From NCBI RefSeq assembly GCF_900103915.1, contig NZ_FNIG01000003.1, forward strand, positions 350,893 to 414,892: a stretch of 64,000 nt of DNA, in the 5' to 3' direction. The DNA comes from Tenuibacillus multivorans. GTDB taxonomy: Bacteria; Bacillota; Bacilli; Bacillales; Alkalibacillaceae. Shown in pieces: positions 41,312 to 51,829 of this stretch. The translations under genes and the position numbers were made by a program. The number at the start of each line of letters is the position of its first letter. The stretch's first letter is position 1. The notes under the pieces are model-generated. The model did no database searches and was not told the origin of the DNA. It was given only the letters and a program-made list of their open reading frames with translations.

Positions 41312-42706
41312 TTATTGACCCTTCTCTTTTTCAGCGATTTGTTGTACAACAGATTTAGCATCCTTCATGCAATCTGGTAATCCGACACCGCGATAAGAAT
41401 TACCGGTTAACCATACGTTTGGTAAATGTTTGGCTAAGTTATGTCCTAACTCCTGTAAACGATCCATATGACCAACTGTATACTGCGGCATAGCATCATA
41501 CCATCTCGTTACCACTTTATACAACGGTGGTTTATTAATTTCCATAATCGTCCGCAAATCATTTAAGACAAGCTCTGCAATTTCCTCATCTTTTTGGTCC
41601 AATATGTCCTCATCACCAGGTTTACCAACAAATGCCCGTAATAATACATGCCCTTCAGGTGTTGTATGTGGCCACTTTTTATGAACCCAGGTACAGGCTG
41701 TAATTCGATAAGATTCTTTTCTAGATACAACAAAACCTGTACCGTTTGGAAGATTATCAATCGCATCTTTTTCAAAAGCGATAGCGACATTCGCCACTGA
41801 TGTTCGTTTGGCGTGCGTAAAATGCATAAAATCATATTGGCTAAAGATTTTCTTCGTGGCATCATGAGGTGTTGCCATCACTAAGTAATCAGCTTCAATT
41901 GGCTCATCCAAATGTTCGATATGCACAGCGTAACCATTGTTGTTTTTTTCAATATGTGTCACTTGACTATCCAGTAAAACTTGTTGGCTTGATAGTGCTT
42001 CCTCTAATCGATCGATTAACGTTCTTAAGCCTGATTTCAAGGTTAAAAATTGCCCTTGCTTTTTCTCCGTTTTCGAGGTTTTACTAGTTTGACGAAGGCC
42101 TTTAATTAATCTGCCATATTGCTTTTCTACATCGAGGTAATGCGGAAAAGTGGCTTTAAGGCTTAATTGATCGATATCACCAGCATAAATGCCTGAAATC
42201 AATGGGTGAATCAAGCGGTCAACGACTTGGTTTCCGAGTCTTTTTCTAAAGAAATGTCCAACAGATTGATCCTCATTAAGCTGTTCATTAGGTTTGGTCA
42301 AACTCTTTAAAGCAGCTAATTTCCCACTCCAAGTCAATAAACCTGATTGCACAAACGGTTTAATTTCAATCGGAATTCCCATGACCGACCCCTTTGGAAT
42401 GGGATGCAAACGGTCCTGGGATAGGATAAAAGCTTGTCCGGTTGCATTACGAACAAGCTCCTCTTCTAAACCTAAATCCTCAACTAACTGTTTGGCGTCT
42501 TTTTTACGTTCTAAAAAAGAATCCGGACCCCGTTCAATCGTGAAGCCGTCTTTTCTTAACGTATCAATTTTACCGCCAAGTCGATGAGTGGCTTCAACTA
42601 GTGTGATATCCATGTTTAAATTTTCTTTTTGTAAGTAATAGGCGGCGGTCAGACCAGCGATACCTCCGCCGATTATGACAGTCCGTTTTCGTTCTTCCAT
42701 GAACAA
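41312..42706 (-). CDS. hemY: Coproporphyrinogen III / protoporphyrinogen oxidase
   Basis: A 464-aa FAD enzyme of the Gram-positive coproporphyrin-dependent heme pathway. N-terminal dinucleotide fold VIIGGGIAGLTAAYYLQ, RLGGKIDTLRKDGFTIERGP, and C-terminal VWLTGNSYRGVGLPDCM are typical. The start is TTG 42706 (AAAGGA 6 nt upstream, inside the hemH stop region); ATG 42700 is the alternative. Third gene of hemEHY; the gap to hemH is 3 nt. Confidence 0.94.
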   Translation of the reverse strand: MFMEERKRTVIIGGGIAGLTAAYYLQKENLNMDITLVEATHRLGGKIDTLRKDGFTIERGPDSFLERKKDAKQLVEDLGLEEELVRNATGQAFILSQDRLHPIPKGSVMGIPIEIKPFVQSGLLTWSGKLAALKSLTKPNEQLNEDQSVGHFFRKRLGNQVVDRLIHPLISGIYAGDIDQLSLKATFPHYLDVEKQYGRLIKGLRQTSKTSKTEKKQGQFLTLKSGLRTLIDRLEEALSSQQVLLDSQVTHIEKNNNGYAVHIEHLDEPIEADYLVMATPHDATKKIFSQYDFMHFTHAKRTSVANVAIAFEKDAIDNLPNGTGFVVSRKESYRITACTWVHKKWPHTTPEGHVLLRAFVGKPGDEDILDQKDEEIAELVLNDLRTIMEINKPPLYKVVTRWYDAMPQYTVGHMDRLQELGHNLAKHLPNVWLTGNSYRGVGLPDCMKDAKSVVQQIAEKEKGQ

Positions 42707-42709
42707 CGC

Positions 42710-43639
42710 CTATCCTTTCATCGTGTCTTGTACAACTTTCGCAAGGGTAGCAATAAATTTCGGATGTGTATTTGGCATCTCAGGACGATAATAGCTTGCT
42801 TGAATATCATCACAGACATCTTTACATTCGGTATCATTATCATATAAAACCTCTAAGTGATCTGATACAAATCCGACTGGCGCATAAACGAATGCTTGAT
42901 AGCCTTTCTGTTCAAATAAATCACGTGTTAAATCTTGAACATCAGGACCTAACCAAGGTTCCGGTGTATTACCTTCACTTTGCCAGCCGATCGCATAGTC
43001 CGTAATTCCAGCTTGTTCAGCAATTAAATCAGCTGTTTCCTTTAACTGATCTGGATATGGATCACCATCTTGAATAATTTTCTCAGGTAAGCTGTGAGCT
43101 GACACTATTAAACAAGAGTTCTTGCGCTCTTCTTCTGTCATCGAGCCGTATACTTTATTAATTTGTTCAACCCAATAGTCAATAAAACCTGGCTCATTAT
43201 ACCAATCCACCACTGACGTTAACTCAATGCCATGTTTTTCGGCTTCTTCTTTTGCACGACCATTATAAGATTTAATACTGAACGTCGAATAATGTGGCGC
43301 TAACACAACACTGACCGCTTCTTTAATACCATCCTTCGCCATTTGTTCAACCGCATCTTCAATGAATGGATCAATATGTTTTAACCCTAAATATAACTTA
43401 AATTGAACGTCTTCGTGCTCCTCATTCAACTTTGCCTCTAGTGCTTCACCTTGCTCTTTAGTTATACGAGCAAGTGGTGAAATACCACCAATCGCATCAT
43501 AACGACTGCGTAAGTCTTCTAACATTTCGTCTGTTGGTTTTCTACCGTGTCGAATATGTGTGTAATAACGTTCTAAGTCCTCTTCCTTATATGGTGTTCC
43601 ATACGCCATTACTAATAATCCTACTTTTTTTGTAGCCAT
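42710..43639 (-). CDS. hemH: Coproporphyrin ferrochelatase
   Basis: A 309-aa enzyme that inserts ferrous iron into coproporphyrin [23 protein letters not shown], the metal-channel His in [10 protein letters not shown] and [18 protein letters not shown] are the family signatures. Located 19 nt after hemE, with AGGAGAT before the ATG. The next step, hemQ, is not in the window. Confidence 0.95.
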   Translation of the reverse strand: MATKKVGLLVMAYGTPYKEEDLERYYTHIRHGRKPTDEMLEDLRSRYDAIGGISPLARITKEQGEALEAKLNEEHEDVQFKLYLGLKHIDPFIEDAVEQMAKDGIKEAVSVVLAPHYSTFSIKSYNGRAKEEAEKHGIELTSVVDWYNEPGFIDYWVEQINKVYGSMTEEERKNSCLIVSAHSLPEKIIQDGDPYPDQLKETADLIAEQAGITDYAIGWQSEGNTPEPWLGPDVQDLTRDLFEQKGYQAFVYAPVGFVSDHLEVLYDNDTECKDVCDDIQASYYRPEMPNTHPKFIATLAKVVQDTMKG

Positions 43640-43658
43640 TGTTACGATTCATCTCCTT

Positions 43659-44696
43659 TTATTTTGCGGAATGTTCATGTATAAATGCTGATAAACGTTT
43701 TAATGTATCGGGATTAACCTCTGGGAATACACCATGTCCGAGGTTGAACACATAGCCCCCATCTTGTTCTTGACTTTGATCTAATATCGCTTTGGTTCTA
43801 GCTTCTATAATATCCCAGTCAGCTAATAATATAGCAGGGTCTAGATTCCCTTGTAAGGTTTTTGTCACACCCATTTGTCTAGCTTCTAAAATAGACGTTC
43901 GCCAGTCAAGGCCAATAGCTGTGACAGGTAAATCATTAAATTCTAATAATAAATGATTCGTTCCAATCCCAAATAAAATCGTTGGTACATGTTCATCTTT
44001 TAATGCTGTAAAGATTTTATTCATCACAGGTCTGATGTAAGTATGATAATCAGGAGCGCTAACGGAACCTACCCATGAATCAAAAATTTGTATCGCTCGA
44101 GCACCAGCTTTAATTTGTGCTTTAGTGTAATCAATGATCAAATCACCTAATTTGTCCATTAACACAAACCAAGTGTCCGAATCGCCATACATCATCGCTT
44201 TAGTTTTATTGTATTGTTTTGATGGGCCACCTTCAATCATATAGCTTGCAAGTGTGAATGGTGCACCGCTAAACCCGATTAAGGGGACGTTTAACTTCTC
44301 TTTCGTTAAAATTTCAATCGTTTCTAACACGTAAGGGACGTCTTGTTTAGGATCGAGCTGACCTAGTCTTTGAATATCATCCACTGAACGGATTGGATTA
44401 TCAATAACGGGCCCGACTCCCTTTTTAATCTCTACATCGACACCGATTGGTGGTAGTGGTGACATGATATCCTTGTATAAAATCGCAGCATCCGTTTGGT
44501 AATGTTGTACCGGAAGCTCTGTCACATAAGCACACAACTCAGGTTGGTGTGTAATGTCAAATAATGAGTATTTTTCTTTAAGCTTACGATATTCGGGCTG
44601 TGAACGACCAGCCTGGCGCATAAACCATAACGGCGTATAACCGGTTTTCTCACCGTTGTAGGCCCGCAAAATTGTATCATTGAATTCAGTCATCAT
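43659..44696 (-). CDS. hemE: Uroporphyrinogen decarboxylase
   Basis: A 345-aa enzyme converting uroporphyrinogen III to coproporphyrinogen [19 protein letters not shown] (substrate Arg residues), [18 protein letters not shown] and [18 protein letters not shown] are diagnostic. Two ATG codons in tandem (44696, 44693) follow GAAGGTGAA. First gene of hemEHY. Confidence 0.96.
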   Translation of the reverse strand: MMTEFNDTILRAYNGEKTGYTPLWFMRQAGRSQPEYRKLKEKYSLFDITHQPELCAYVTELPVQHYQTDAAILYKDIMSPLPPIGVDVEIKKGVGPVIDNPIRSVDDIQRLGQLDPKQDVPYVLETIEILTKEKLNVPLIGFSGAPFTLASYMIEGGPSKQYNKTKAMMYGDSDTWFVLMDKLGDLIIDYTKAQIKAGARAIQIFDSWVGSVSAPDYHTYIRPVMNKIFTALKDEHVPTILFGIGTNHLLLEFNDLPVTAIGLDWRTSILEARQMGVTKTLQGNLDPAILLADWDIIEARTKAILDQSQEQDGGYVFNLGHGVFPEVNPDTLKRLSAFIHEHSAK

Positions 44697-44803
44697 TTAT
44701 TCACCTTCATTTTCACCATATAATCCACTATCACTATATAAGAAAACAGTTCTAGTGTATAGTCATCCTTAGGAATTGTCATCAATTTGCCTAAAACTAT
44801 CCG

Positions 44804-46960
44804 TTAGAACGCTCGGTCTTTGTTGGACGGCTGACCTTGTTGTTCATTTATCGGATTCATCGGAATAACATAATATGTGGGATTATCTAAATAATCTACA
44901 GCGTGATCAATATACCTACCTTTACCAGTCGTTTGACCAACATATTCCCTGTCCCCATTGACTTCTTTATATACATGATAAATCACGCGTTCATCCTGAC
45001 TAGGTGTCCACGTAATGTCAATATACAGTCCATCAAATAAACCATATGAGAACTTGGCATTTAAATCTTTGATATTTGGTAGACGAACCGGTTTTTCTAA
45101 GTCCTTCACATCGTCTGGTTTTTCAAACGATACTGGAAAATCATGTGTTTGATCTAGCTGAGTCATAATGCCACTTGCTAAATCCGTTGCAAGTGGACTA
45201 CCTTGGGTTAAATAATGATTTTCATCACTTTGATCATACCCTATCCATGTCGCAATCGCATACGTTGGATTAAAACCAACAAACCAGGAATCCTTGTAAG
45301 CTCCTTCTTGATAAGGGTGTTGGGTTGATCCCGTTTTTCCAGCAAAGGCTTTATTGTAGCTAGCACGACTCGCTGTCCCACTTGTTACAACGGTCTCTAG
45401 CATCCGGGTTAAATACCAGGATGTTTGTTTTGAGAACAAACGTTGTGACTCCGGACGTTCGTATTCTAATACATTCCCATTTCGATCGCTAATTTCAATA
45501 ACGGTATACGGTTTTACATAGAAGCCCTCATCATAGAAGGTACGAAAAGCTGCTGCCATTTGCATTGGAGAGAGTCCTTCTTCTAAGCCACCTAAAGCAA
45601 CCGACAGCCCTTGATCTGGTATATCATAACCGATCTTTTGTAGGTAACTTTTCCCTTGATCGACCCCGATATCATTTAAAACAGATACAGCTGTTGTATT
45701 TTTTGATTTTCGAAGTGCGTCATATAGTGTAATTTGACCTTCATAAAGATCATTATGATTACGTGGCTGGTAGCCGTTATAATCCGTTAACTCATCCTTT
45801 AATACTGTGTAGGGATGATAGTAGCTTTCTTCTAATGCTGGTCCGTAAACGACAAGCGGCTTAATTGTTGAACCTGGCTGTCTTTTAACATGAACACGAT
45901 TTAAATCGCCTCGGTTGTAATGCCGGCCACCAAGAGCTGCTCGAACAACTCCGTTTTGCTGATCTAGTAATACGACAGCACTTTCGATATTTTCCTTAGA
46001 CCCTTTGAAATATGGCTCCTTTTGAAGCTCTTGATAGATCGTTTTTTGAGCAACTGGATCTAAGCCAACTGTAATTTCATATCCACCTGTATAAATTTCG
46101 TGGCGACTAAGGTGGTAGTTTTCTTCAATTTCATTGATGACTAAATCAATATAACTGTTTAGCCAAGGTCTCTCTTGTGTTTCACCCTGATTCAAGCCAA
46201 TCGTTTTTCCGGTCTCTTGTTTTAAAGTTTTAGCATCAATCATATCAAGATCATACATTCGATTTAGAACAAGATTGCGACGGTCTAATGCTAAGTCTTT
46301 ATTTCTTAACGGCGAATAACGATTTGGGGCTTTAGGCATGGCCGCGAGCATTGCCCCTTCAGACAAGCTTAATTCCTCGACAGATTTAGAGAAAAAGAAC
46401 TGTGCGGCAGATTCGACTCCGTAAATACCATGACCAAAATAGATTTCATTTAAATAATATTCCAGAATTTCGTCTTTAGACTTCATTCGTTCTAGATAGA
46501 TGGCCCCCATCACTTCTTTTGTCTTACGCATCCATGATTTTTCATTCGTCAGCTCGACATTTTTCACGAGCTGCTGCGTAATAGTACTTGCTCCTTCTGA
46601 TTTATTCCAATTAATTAAATCACGGTATAACGCTCGACCTACTGACCAAAAATCGACGCCCGCATGCTCATAAAAGCGATGGTCCTCAATCGCAATAAAA
46701 GAATTTTTGACATGATCAGGTATTTCATCAATCGGTACGTACGTCCGATTTTCATCGTAAAGTTTAATAATCTCCTCGCCCTCTTCGCTTATTAAGACGG
46801 TCGATTCCGAGAAGACAAAGTTCTTTTCATCGACGACAAATCGTCCACCTAGTAAAATGAACATATATCCCAATAAACTAAGGACAATAAATGCAACGAT
46901 ACCGTATACAAACCACTTTAATCGTGGATACTTGTCATTGAATGACTTAAGAATTTTCAA
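44804..46960 (-). CDS. pbpF: Class A penicillin-binding protein (PbpF-like)
   Basis: A bifunctional peptidoglycan synthase of about 718 aa. After a basic cytosolic tail and one membrane helix come the GT51 glycosyltransferase (AIEDHRFYEHAGVD, GASTITQQLVKN, YLNEIYFGHGIYGVE) and the transpeptidase with SxxK (RQPGSTIKPL), SxN (KSKNT) and KTG (AGKTGSTQ). The ORF opens at ATG 46984, but TGAGGTGG lies inside it, spaced for TTG 46960. Position before hemE and beside hmoB matches B. subtilis pbpF. Confidence 0.93.
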   Translation of the reverse strand: MKILKSFNDKYPRLKWFVYGIVAFIVLSLLGYMFILLGGRFVVDEKNFVFSESTVLISEEGEEIIKLYDENRTYVPIDEIPDHVKNSFIAIEDHRFYEHAGVDFWSVGRALYRDLINWNKSEGASTITQQLVKNVELTNEKSWMRKTKEVMGAIYLERMKSKDEILEYYLNEIYFGHGIYGVESAAQFFFSKSVEELSLSEGAMLAAMPKAPNRYSPLRNKDLALDRRNLVLNRMYDLDMIDAKTLKQETGKTIGLNQGETQERPWLNSYIDLVINEIEENYHLSRHEIYTGGYEITVGLDPVAQKTIYQELQKEPYFKGSKENIESAVVLLDQQNGVVRAALGGRHYNRGDLNRVHVKRQPGSTIKPLVVYGPALEESYYHPYTVLKDELTDYNGYQPRNHNDLYEGQITLYDALRKSKNTTAVSVLNDIGVDQGKSYLQKIGYDIPDQGLSVALGGLEEGLSPMQMAAAFRTFYDEGFYVKPYTVIEISDRNGNVLEYERPESQRLFSKQTSWYLTRMLETVVTSGTASRASYNKAFAGKTGSTQHPYQEGAYKDSWFVGFNPTYAIATWIGYDQSDENHYLTQGSPLATDLASGIMTQLDQTHDFPVSFEKPDDVKDLEKPVRLPNIKDLNAKFSYGLFDGLYIDITWTPSQDERVIYHVYKEVNGDREYVGQTTGKGRYIDHAVDYLDNPTYYVIPMNPINEQQGQPSNKDRAF

Positions 46961-47072
46961 GCTTGCCACCTCATTAACTGTCATTCATCTTAGTTTGTCT
47001 ACAACCTTCTACATTATATTACAACGTAAGACGCATAACCAAACATTCTAACTTGTTTCGAAAGGTGATTTG

Positions 47073-47561
47073 ATGACAAAATTATGGCTAACACATGGAA
47101 CAACTGATTACTTATCATCATTGAGAGAAAAAGAGGAAAGCTTAATCGTCATGGAGGAGCTCGACGGGGATGCGATGGCGATGATTGAAGGTGAAAAACA
47201 AGACGTCCTAAAAGAACCACGAGAGTTTAAAGTGGTTGAGTCCGTTGGGAATCTTGAACCCTATGGTTACATCGTGCTCAACAATATACCCGTTACATCA
47301 GAAGGCGGCCCGATTCTGGAAAGTCGATTTAAACAACGTTCAGGGAGCATTGAGTCTCAGGAAGGATTTGTTGCTTTTCGTATCCTTCGCCCTACTAACG
47401 GGAATACCTATATTATTTTAACTCAGTGGAAACAGGTTGATGATTTCATGCAATGGAAAGATTCCCGCGACTTCAAAAAAGCCCATCAAAAACAAGAGGA
47501 AAAACCCCCTTATGTTGATGGACCATCCTATATCACACAGCTAGATGTTATAGAACCATAA
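47073..47561 (+). CDS. hmoB: Heme-degrading monooxygenase HmoB
   Basis: A 162-aa protein with a degenerate N-terminal half and a C-terminal ABM ferredoxin-like domain (FKQRSGSIESQEGFVAFRIL, TQWKQVDDFMQWKDS). This layout matches B. subtilis HmoB (YhgC), which opens heme. AAAGGTG is spaced for ATG 47073. It is divergent from pbpF and close to the heme biosynthesis genes, as in B. subtilis. Confidence 0.88.
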   Translation: MTKLWLTHGTTDYLSSLREKEESLIVMEELDGDAMAMIEGEKQDVLKEPREFKVVESVGNLEPYGYIVLNNIPVTSEGGPILESRFKQRSGSIESQEGFVAFRILRPTNGNTYIILTQWKQVDDFMQWKDSRDFKKAHQKQEEKPPYVDGPSYITQLDVIEP

Positions 47562-47565
47562 GAAG

Positions 47566-47591
47566 CACCCTCGTTATCTCGAGGGTGTTTA
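47566..47591. terminator. Terminator between hmoB and liaR
   Basis: Stem CACCCTCG/CGAGGGTG with a 6-nt loop and short T runs; lies between convergent genes. Confidence 0.75.
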
Positions 47592-47605
47592 AAGATTATT
47601 CATAT

Positions 47606-48250
47606 TTAATTAGTCTCTTTCATTAAACCATTTCGATGTGCGTACACCGCTGCTTGGGTGCGATCCTGCACGTCTAATTTACTAAGAATATTACTGACGT
47701 GTGTTTTAACCGTTTTAATACCGATATAGAGCTTTTCGCTTATTTCATTATTCGTCAGACCATTTCCAATACAAACGAGTACTTCCATTTCCCGTTCAGT
47801 TAACATCTCATGCGGTAGATATTCCGGTGTACGGATCCGATTCATCATCGCTCCAGCTACTTTGGGTTCAATTACATTTTCACCTATTGCAGCCTTTTTG
47901 ATAGCTTCTGCAATTTCATCAGCTGATGATGTTTTAAGCATATAACTGAAAGCACCGGCTTCTAATGCTGGAAACACTTTCTCATCATCATAATAACTTG
48001 TTAAGATAATAATTTTTGCATCAGATAAATCAGACATAATTTTTTCAGTTGCTTCTATTCCTGTTCCATTTTCCATTATTAAATCCATTAAAATAACATC
48101 AGGTTCTAATTCTTTCGCAAGCTGTGCTCCTTCATTTCCGCTTGAAGCTTCCCCTACGATTTCTATATCATCCTCTGTCATTAAATACGTTATAATCCCC
48201 TTACGAACAACATCATGATCATCGACGACAAGTACTTTAATGGGTTCCAT
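47606..48250 (-). CDS. liaR: LiaR-type response regulator
   Basis: A 214-aa NarL/FixJ-family regulator: receiver domain with VLVVDDHDVVRKGI, phospho-Asp in DVILMDLIMENG, Thr in IIILTSYYDD and Lys in YMLKTSSADE. The LuxR-type HTH (LTEREMEVLVCIGNGLTNNE then TVKTHVSNILSKLDVQDRTQ) follows. Last gene of liaF-liaS-liaR, 12 nt after liaS. It responds to lipid II-targeting antibiotics in relatives. Confidence 0.92.
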   Translation of the reverse strand: MEPIKVLVVDDHDVVRKGIITYLMTEDDIEIVGEASSGNEGAQLAKELEPDVILMDLIMENGTGIEATEKIMSDLSDAKIIILTSYYDDEKVFPALEAGAFSYMLKTSSADEIAEAIKKAAIGENVIEPKVAGAMMNRIRTPEYLPHEMLTEREMEVLVCIGNGLTNNEISEKLYIGIKTVKTHVSNILSKLDVQDRTQAAVYAHRNGLMKETN

Positions 48251-48262
48251 TTCCTCTCACCT

Positions 48263-49303
48263 CTATTTTGGTATGCGAATATCGATGTACGTCCCTTGCC
48301 CTTCCTGTGACTTAATTCGGAACGTTCCACCGATTTCTTCACAACGCTCTTTCATTGTTTTAAGCCCATAAGATGTTTTTTGATCTATTTTTTCATTAGC
48401 TTTAAATCCAACACCATCATCATCTATATGTATGTAAATTTCTTGATCGCGGTCCTTTAGTTTTAACGTGACATGCTGCGCATTGGCGTGGCGTAAAATA
48501 TTTGATAGAGCTTCCTGAACCATTCGGAAGATATGCTCTTCTTTTGATTGCGATAAATCAATGCCTTCATCAATATCTAAATGAAATTGCATGCCAGATT
48601 TCTTTTTTAATTCTTCAACTAAACGGATGATTCCTTCATTTAGTGGTTCTCCAGATAAAAATACAGGGCGTAAATGAAGCAGCAATGCCCGCATTTCATT
48701 TTGAGCTTGTAAGGCCATTTCCGATATCTCCTTAATTTGCTCCCGAGCTTTTTCTGGATTTTTATCGATTAACTTTACGGTTGCTTGTGACATCATCGTC
48801 AGGGCAAAAAGCTGCTGACTCACTGCGTCGTGTAAATCACGTGCTAAACGTTGACGCTCCTCCATTGTTGCAGCAATATGTGCTTTATTCGCAAATTCTG
48901 ATTTTTCATCAGCTAGTCGTTGTAAAGTACTCACTTGATCCTTCATTTTTTTGGCTAAATCATTTAATTCCTCCCCGAAGGTATCAAGTTCATCATCAGC
49001 ATCCTCTAAATATAGCTTGGCACTATATTTTCCTTGTTGAAGCATCGAAACAAAAATAGAATACGTGTTAATACGTTCTTTAATACTCTTTGTTTTATTA
49101 AAAATAACGTATAATCCCACAGGTGTCATGACTATAACAAACATCGCAAGTAAGAAAAAGATAGCTTCTAAACTGAGCCAATTTGGCTGCAATACGGAAT
49201 AAGTAAAAAATGATATTAATGCAATGACTAATAATGAAAAATATATAATATATAATTCGGATCGCATAAGCTGGAACCGAATACCTCTTAATCTTTTAAT
49301 CAT
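48263..49303 (-). CDS. liaS: LiaS-type sensor histidine kinase
   Basis: A protein of about 346 aa with two close membrane helices (IIYFSLLVIALISFFTYSVL and IFFLLAMFVIVMTPVGLYVI), almost no outside loop, a HAMP-like linker, the HisKA_3 phosphoacceptor in RLARDLHDAVSQQLFAL and the ATPase motif HIDDDGVGFKANE. This intramembrane-sensing design is that of LiaS/VraS. AGGGGCG is spaced for ATG 49303, two codons inside the ORF start. Confidence 0.92.
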   Translation of the reverse strand: MIKRLRGIRFQLMRSELYIIYFSLLVIALISFFTYSVLQPNWLSLEAIFFLLAMFVIVMTPVGLYVIFNKTKSIKERINTYSIFVSMLQQGKYSAKLYLEDADDELDTFGEELNDLAKKMKDQVSTLQRLADEKSEFANKAHIAATMEERQRLARDLHDAVSQQLFALTMMSQATVKLIDKNPEKAREQIKEISEMALQAQNEMRALLLHLRPVFLSGEPLNEGIIRLVEELKKKSGMQFHLDIDEGIDLSQSKEEHIFRMVQEALSNILRHANAQHVTLKLKDRDQEIYIHIDDDGVGFKANEKIDQKTSYGLKTMKERCEEIGGTFRIKSQEGQGTYIDIRIPK

Positions 49304-49314
49304 CACCATCGCCC

Positions 49315-50232
49315 CTAAACTGAATGAACCGTAATATCGCCAATCTTGTAATCCATCATAATATCTACTTTTCGAGTTGCCTTCTCATAGTCTTCAGATT
49401 CATAGGATAAAGTACTTCCCATACCAGAACGGTTTTTTTCAAAAATCGTAACGTCTCCAATGTTAACATTAGCATGAATACGGTAAGCAACATTTTCAGG
49501 TAGCTTCATTTGAATATCCGCAATGTAGCCACGCAAATATATTTTTGTCTCCCTATTTGGTATATAGCCTTTGGAAAAATCAAAATAAAGATCCCCGACT
49601 CCCGTCCATAGATTCATATCTTTAACTTCCCAATTATCTTCTGAAAAGTTAAGGTCCGTTACAAAATGTCTCTTTTTATTTAAATGGTACTTAAAATAAC
49701 CTGATTGTTTACGGTTTTTATGTTGTTTATTATTTCCTTCTGTATTCGTTGATGATGGATCATCTTCCTCTACACCATTGTCCCACTTCCATGAATCTCC
49801 GCTATCATCGAAATGATTGACACTTACTTTAGATGCTTTTTTTTTATCATCATCAGAAGTTTCCATATAAATCGATACCGTTTTACGGCCAAATAGCATG
49901 TTTGTTCCAATATAAACTAAAATAAGCGGCCACAGCTTCCATACGTCAATAAAGTCAAAGTCAATATAATCAAAATTCCCCAACCATAACAATATGCCCC
50001 AGATGACTAGAAAAGAACCAAATTTCCAACTTCCGAATTTATGTGGGATAAAATAATTTGAAAAATTAATCATTCCGATTATGACAATGATAATAGGCCA
50101 GGATTTCCAGACTACATTCGATATTTCCAGGGAAATAATATTTATATTTTGTAAAATTAATACGAAGCCAAAACCGATTAAAATAAAAGCAATTAACCAC
50201 TTGGCTAACTTAGCAAATGCTTTAGCAAACAT
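49315..50232 (-). CDS. liaF: LiaF-type inhibitor of the LiaRS system
   Basis: A protein of about 305 aa with an N-terminal half of four membrane helices, an Asn/Lys-rich linker, and a C-terminal DUF2154-type domain (GVGDLYFDFSKGYIPNRETK, VNIGDVTIFEKNRSG). LiaF keeps LiaS off without stress. The ORF opens at 50268, but GAAGGTGAG is spaced for ATG 50232. No liaIH genes precede the operon here. Confidence 0.88.
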   Translation of the reverse strand: MFAKAFAKLAKWLIAFILIGFGFVLILQNINIISLEISNVVWKSWPIIIVIIGMINFSNYFIPHKFGSWKFGSFLVIWGILLWLGNFDYIDFDFIDVWKLWPLILVYIGTNMLFGRKTVSIYMETSDDDKKKASKVSVNHFDDSGDSWKWDNGVEEDDPSSTNTEGNNKQHKNRKQSGYFKYHLNKKRHFVTDLNFSEDNWEVKDMNLWTGVGDLYFDFSKGYIPNRETKIYLRGYIADIQMKLPENVAYRIHANVNIGDVTIFEKNRSGMGSTLSYESEDYEKATRKVDIMMDYKIGDITVHSV

Positions 50233-50464
50233 ATTTCTCACCTTCAAATTTAATATACTATTAAACAAATGTAACTATATTCTTACGCTTGGATGAATTC
50301 GACTTTTCTGAATAATTAATTCTATCATACTATGAAATAGGCTGTAATGTAACATTCCTGAGGTTGTTTTTTTATCCGACTTGAGACTGAGGGCTCGTAT
50401 TTTTTTATTTATTAATTCATATTATTTGGTATACTTGTTTTAACATGATTAAGGGGGAATCACG

Positions 50465-51634
50465 ATGTGGGATCGAGTTTATCAGAAGATTGATGAGTTA
50501 AATGACAAAATGGTTGAGGATCGACGCTATTTACATCAGCACCCTGAATTGTCATTTGAAGAAGAAGAAACATCCAAGTATATTTGCAAGCGTTATGATG
50601 AACTAGGTATTCCTTATCAAAATCATATCGGTGGTTATGGTGTTGTCGCAAGAATTGAAGGCAGTAAACCTGGAAAAACCGTAGCGTTACGAGCAGATTT
50701 TGATGCTTTACCAATTCAAGAAGAAAATGATGTTCCTTATAAATCAAAAGTAGATGGTATAATGCATGCATGCGGACATGACGGACATACGGCAACTCTT
50801 TTAGGTGTGGCTGAAGCAGTTCTTCCATTTAAAGATGAGTTAGAAGGCACGATGGTATTCATTCACCAACCTGCCGAAGAATATGCACCAGGTGGAGCAA
50901 AGCCGATGATTGAAGACGGTGCTCTAGAAGGTGTAGATGCCGTTTTTGGCACGCACTTATGGGCCAATACACCACTAAATCATATAGAGTCAACGCATGG
51001 GGCTTTCATGGCTGGTACGGACCGTTTCGAAATCATATTTAAAGGAAAAGGCGGTCATGGTGCGATGCCACATCAAACGAAGGACCCTGTTGTTATGGCG
51101 GGGCAAGCCATTGTTGAACTCCAACAGATTGTAAGCAGACGTCTCGACCCATTACAAGAGGCGGTATTAACTATTGGGGTCGTTGAAGCCGGCGAAGCAT
51201 TTAACGTCATTCCAGATACCGCAATTTTAAAAGGGACGGTTCGCTTTTTGGATAAACAAGTACAAAATCAGGTTATTGATGAAATGCATAAAGTCCTAGG
51301 TGGTATTGCCACGAGCTATGGTGCCGAATATGAATTAGATTACTTTAAAGGCTATCCTCCGGTCGTTAACCATGAAGAAGAACTCAATTTTTATCTCAAG
51401 GAAGGTGACGAAATCCCTGGTGTTGAGATGACTAAAGAGGTACCACCTGTTATGGGTGGCGAGGATTTTGCATATTATTTAGAAGAACGGCCAGGTGCCT
51501 TTTTCTTTACAGGCGCCCAAATAGAGGGGCATGCGTACCCACATCACCATCCCAAATTTAACATCGATGAGCGAGCACTTCCGATTGCGGCAAAAGCGTT
51601 ACTTCACGGGTATAAAAAATATCAGGCCAAATAA
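50465..51634 (+). CDS. M20-family amidohydrolase / N-acyl-amino acid deacylase
   Basis: A 389-aa zinc amidohydrolase of the M20D group (hippurate hydrolase, N-acetyl-L-amino acid or diaminopimelate deacetylase type). Metal ligands: MHACGHDGHTA, PAEEYAPGG, FGTHLW and the late HHHPKFNIDE. The dimerisation insert KGKGGHGAMPHQTKDP is present. ATG follows AAGGGGGAA; an extended -10 (TGG then TATACT) lies at 50427. It is monocistronic, with its own terminator. Substrate not predictable. Confidence 0.9.
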   Translation: MWDRVYQKIDELNDKMVEDRRYLHQHPELSFEEEETSKYICKRYDELGIPYQNHIGGYGVVARIEGSKPGKTVALRADFDALPIQEENDVPYKSKVDGIMHACGHDGHTATLLGVAEAVLPFKDELEGTMVFIHQPAEEYAPGGAKPMIEDGALEGVDAVFGTHLWANTPLNHIESTHGAFMAGTDRFEIIFKGKGGHGAMPHQTKDPVVMAGQAIVELQQIVSRRLDPLQEAVLTIGVVEAGEAFNVIPDTAILKGTVRFLDKQVQNQVIDEMHKVLGGIATSYGAEYELDYFKGYPPVVNHEEELNFYLKEGDEIPGVEMTKEVPPVMGGEDFAYYLEERPGAFFFTGAQIEGHAYPHHHPKFNIDERALPIAAKALLHGYKKYQAK

Positions 51635-51638
51635 GAAA

Positions 51639-51668
51639 AAAGCATGCTGTTAAACGCAGCATGCTTTA
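51639..51668 (+). terminator. Terminator of the M20 gene
   Basis: Perfect stem AAAGCATGCTG/CAGCATGCTTT with a 7-nt loop. Confidence 0.85.
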
Positions 51669-51669
51669 C

Positions 51670-51816
51670 TTATGATTGAAGATTTAATTGCTATGATACA
51701 TCGTAAAGGTCCTACACCCAAGCAAACTTTGGACTAAATGTTTGTTTTTCAAGTGGCATTAAAACCTCTCCACCATCTGAAAGCTTAGCAAACTCATCAT
51801 CAACTTCCCCTGACAT
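51670..51816 (-). pseudogene. Relic of a VOC-family (PhnB/glyoxalase-like) gene
   Basis: The minus strand encodes EVDDEFAKLSDGGEVLMPLE then KQTFSPKFAWV, followed by a TAG, DLYDVS, another TAG (where Trp is usual) and QLNL. This is the C-terminal end of a PhnB-like VOC protein with two in-frame stops; the N-terminal half is missing. Non-functional. Confidence 0.75.
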
Positions 51817-51829
51817 TCATTCATTTCTC

